This document shows, piece by piece, positions 13,686 to 13,998 of a stretch of DNA of 13,998 nucleotides (its first letter is position 1; each line of letters opens with the position of its first letter). The translations under genes and the position numbers were made by a program. The DNA is taken from the NCBI GenBank assembly GCA_021106775.1, contig JAIOTL010000363.1:1-13998 (forward strand), given 5' to 3'. Under the pieces are notes generated by a model. It was not told where the DNA came from. It saw nothing but the letters and a program-made list of their open reading frames with translations, and searched no databases. Source of the DNA: Planctomycetota bacterium. GTDB lineage: Bacteria > Planctomycetota > UBA8742 > SKZP01 > JAIOTL01.

Positions 13686-13998
13686 ATGACGGATTATGAT
13701 TACTTGAAAAACAATAGTTTACATAGATTTGAGGACGATGAAGAAGAGGAAAACGGGGAAGATGAGAAGGATGAGAAAGAAGGTGCTGGCGATTTCATGA
13801 TGAAAAAGATTCTTGAGACACGAACAATTGTAATTGCGCGACCTGTTACCGACAAACTTTATGAAAAAGTGATAAACATGCTCATGCTGCTTGAGAGTGA
13901 AGACGCCAGCAAACCTATCAAGGTTTTCGTGAATTCACCCGGCGGAAGCGCAGACTCAGGTTTTGCAATTTATGACGCGATGAAATTTGTAAAATGTC
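13686..13998 (+). CDS. ATP-dependent Clp protease proteolytic subunit (ClpP type), 5' part
   Basis: The first 104 residues are visible; the gene runs past the window end. ClpP forms the barrel-shaped serine protease core that works with Clp ATPases in the cytoplasm. From residue 40 on the sequence fits the family: ILETRTIVIARPVTDKLYEK (42-61), VINMLMLLES, then IKVFVNSPGGSADSGFAIYD (78-97), the conserved glycine-rich strand-turn. The catalytic Ser, His and Asp lie further on and cannot be checked. Residues 16-36 are strongly acidic (runs of Glu/Asp), an N-terminal extension not found in ordinary ClpP. It appears to be translated, because AAGGAG (13674-13679) lies six bases before the ATG at 13686, while the internal Met38/Met39 have no such site. 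It is 93 bp downstream of the MCE gene and could share its transcript. Confidence 0.88.
   Translation, partial: MTDYDYLKNNSLHRFEDDEEEENGEDEKDEKEGAGDFMMKKILETRTIVIARPVTDKLYEKVINMLMLLESEDASKPIKVFVNSPGGSADSGFAIYDAMKFVKC

Overview
The window is about 14 kb of AT-rich bacterial chromosome (roughly 40% GC by eye). It holds ten complete or interrupted protein genes and two partial ones, with no RNA gene, insertion sequence, phage gene or CRISPR array that I can see. An MCE/MlaD-type lipid-transport protein and an outer-membrane secretin point to a two-membraned (Gram-negative) cell. A ferredoxin-dependent 2-oxoacid oxidoreductase subunit points to anaerobic metabolism. I cannot name the phylum. The mix (Hanks-type kinase fold, HerA-like ATPase, BatA-like VWA protein, unlinked single subunits of complexes) fits a poorly sampled environmental lineage, but that is inference.

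Layout. 3-620 (+) is the end of a gene whose C-terminal domain looks like a TIR/nucleoside-deoxyribosyltransferase-like Rossmann fold. It converges, with six bases between, on a minus-strand run: a secreted fibronectin-type-III protein (627-1436), a VorB-type oxidoreductase beta subunit (1536-2387) and a short secretin (2521-3756). A 443-bp gap carrying a dispersed repeat follows, then a kinase-fold protein lacking its catalytic aspartate (4200-5183). Next is a 412-bp gap with a possible terminator. Upstream of that lies a compact minus-strand set, transcribed from high to low coordinates: a VWA/amidotransferase-like membrane protein split by an in-frame TAG (8818-11100), a DUF167/YggU protein (8466-8762), a HerA-like ATPase (6149-8443) and a KdsC-like HAD protein with a substituted nucleophile (5596-6114). 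A second copy of the repeat (11123-11251) separates this set from an eight-helix membrane protein (11279-12361). A divergent 118-bp spacer leads to plus-strand genes: an MCE/MlaD protein with four exact 48-residue tail repeats (12480-13592), then the start of a ClpP-type protease gene (13686 to the window end).

How they fit together. Only 8818-5596 looks like a real operon (gaps 55, 22 and 34 bp), and it is functionally mixed. Several genes lack their usual partners nearby: VorB without alpha/gamma subunits, the secretin without pilus or secretion genes, MlaD without MlaE/MlaF, HerA without NurA. The most notable sequence-level features are the two enzyme folds whose catalytic aspartates are replaced (kinase HRD-type Asp to Gly, HAD nucleophile Asp to Asn), the in-frame amber codon, the 48-residue periodicity in the MCE protein, and the two-copy dispersed repeat.
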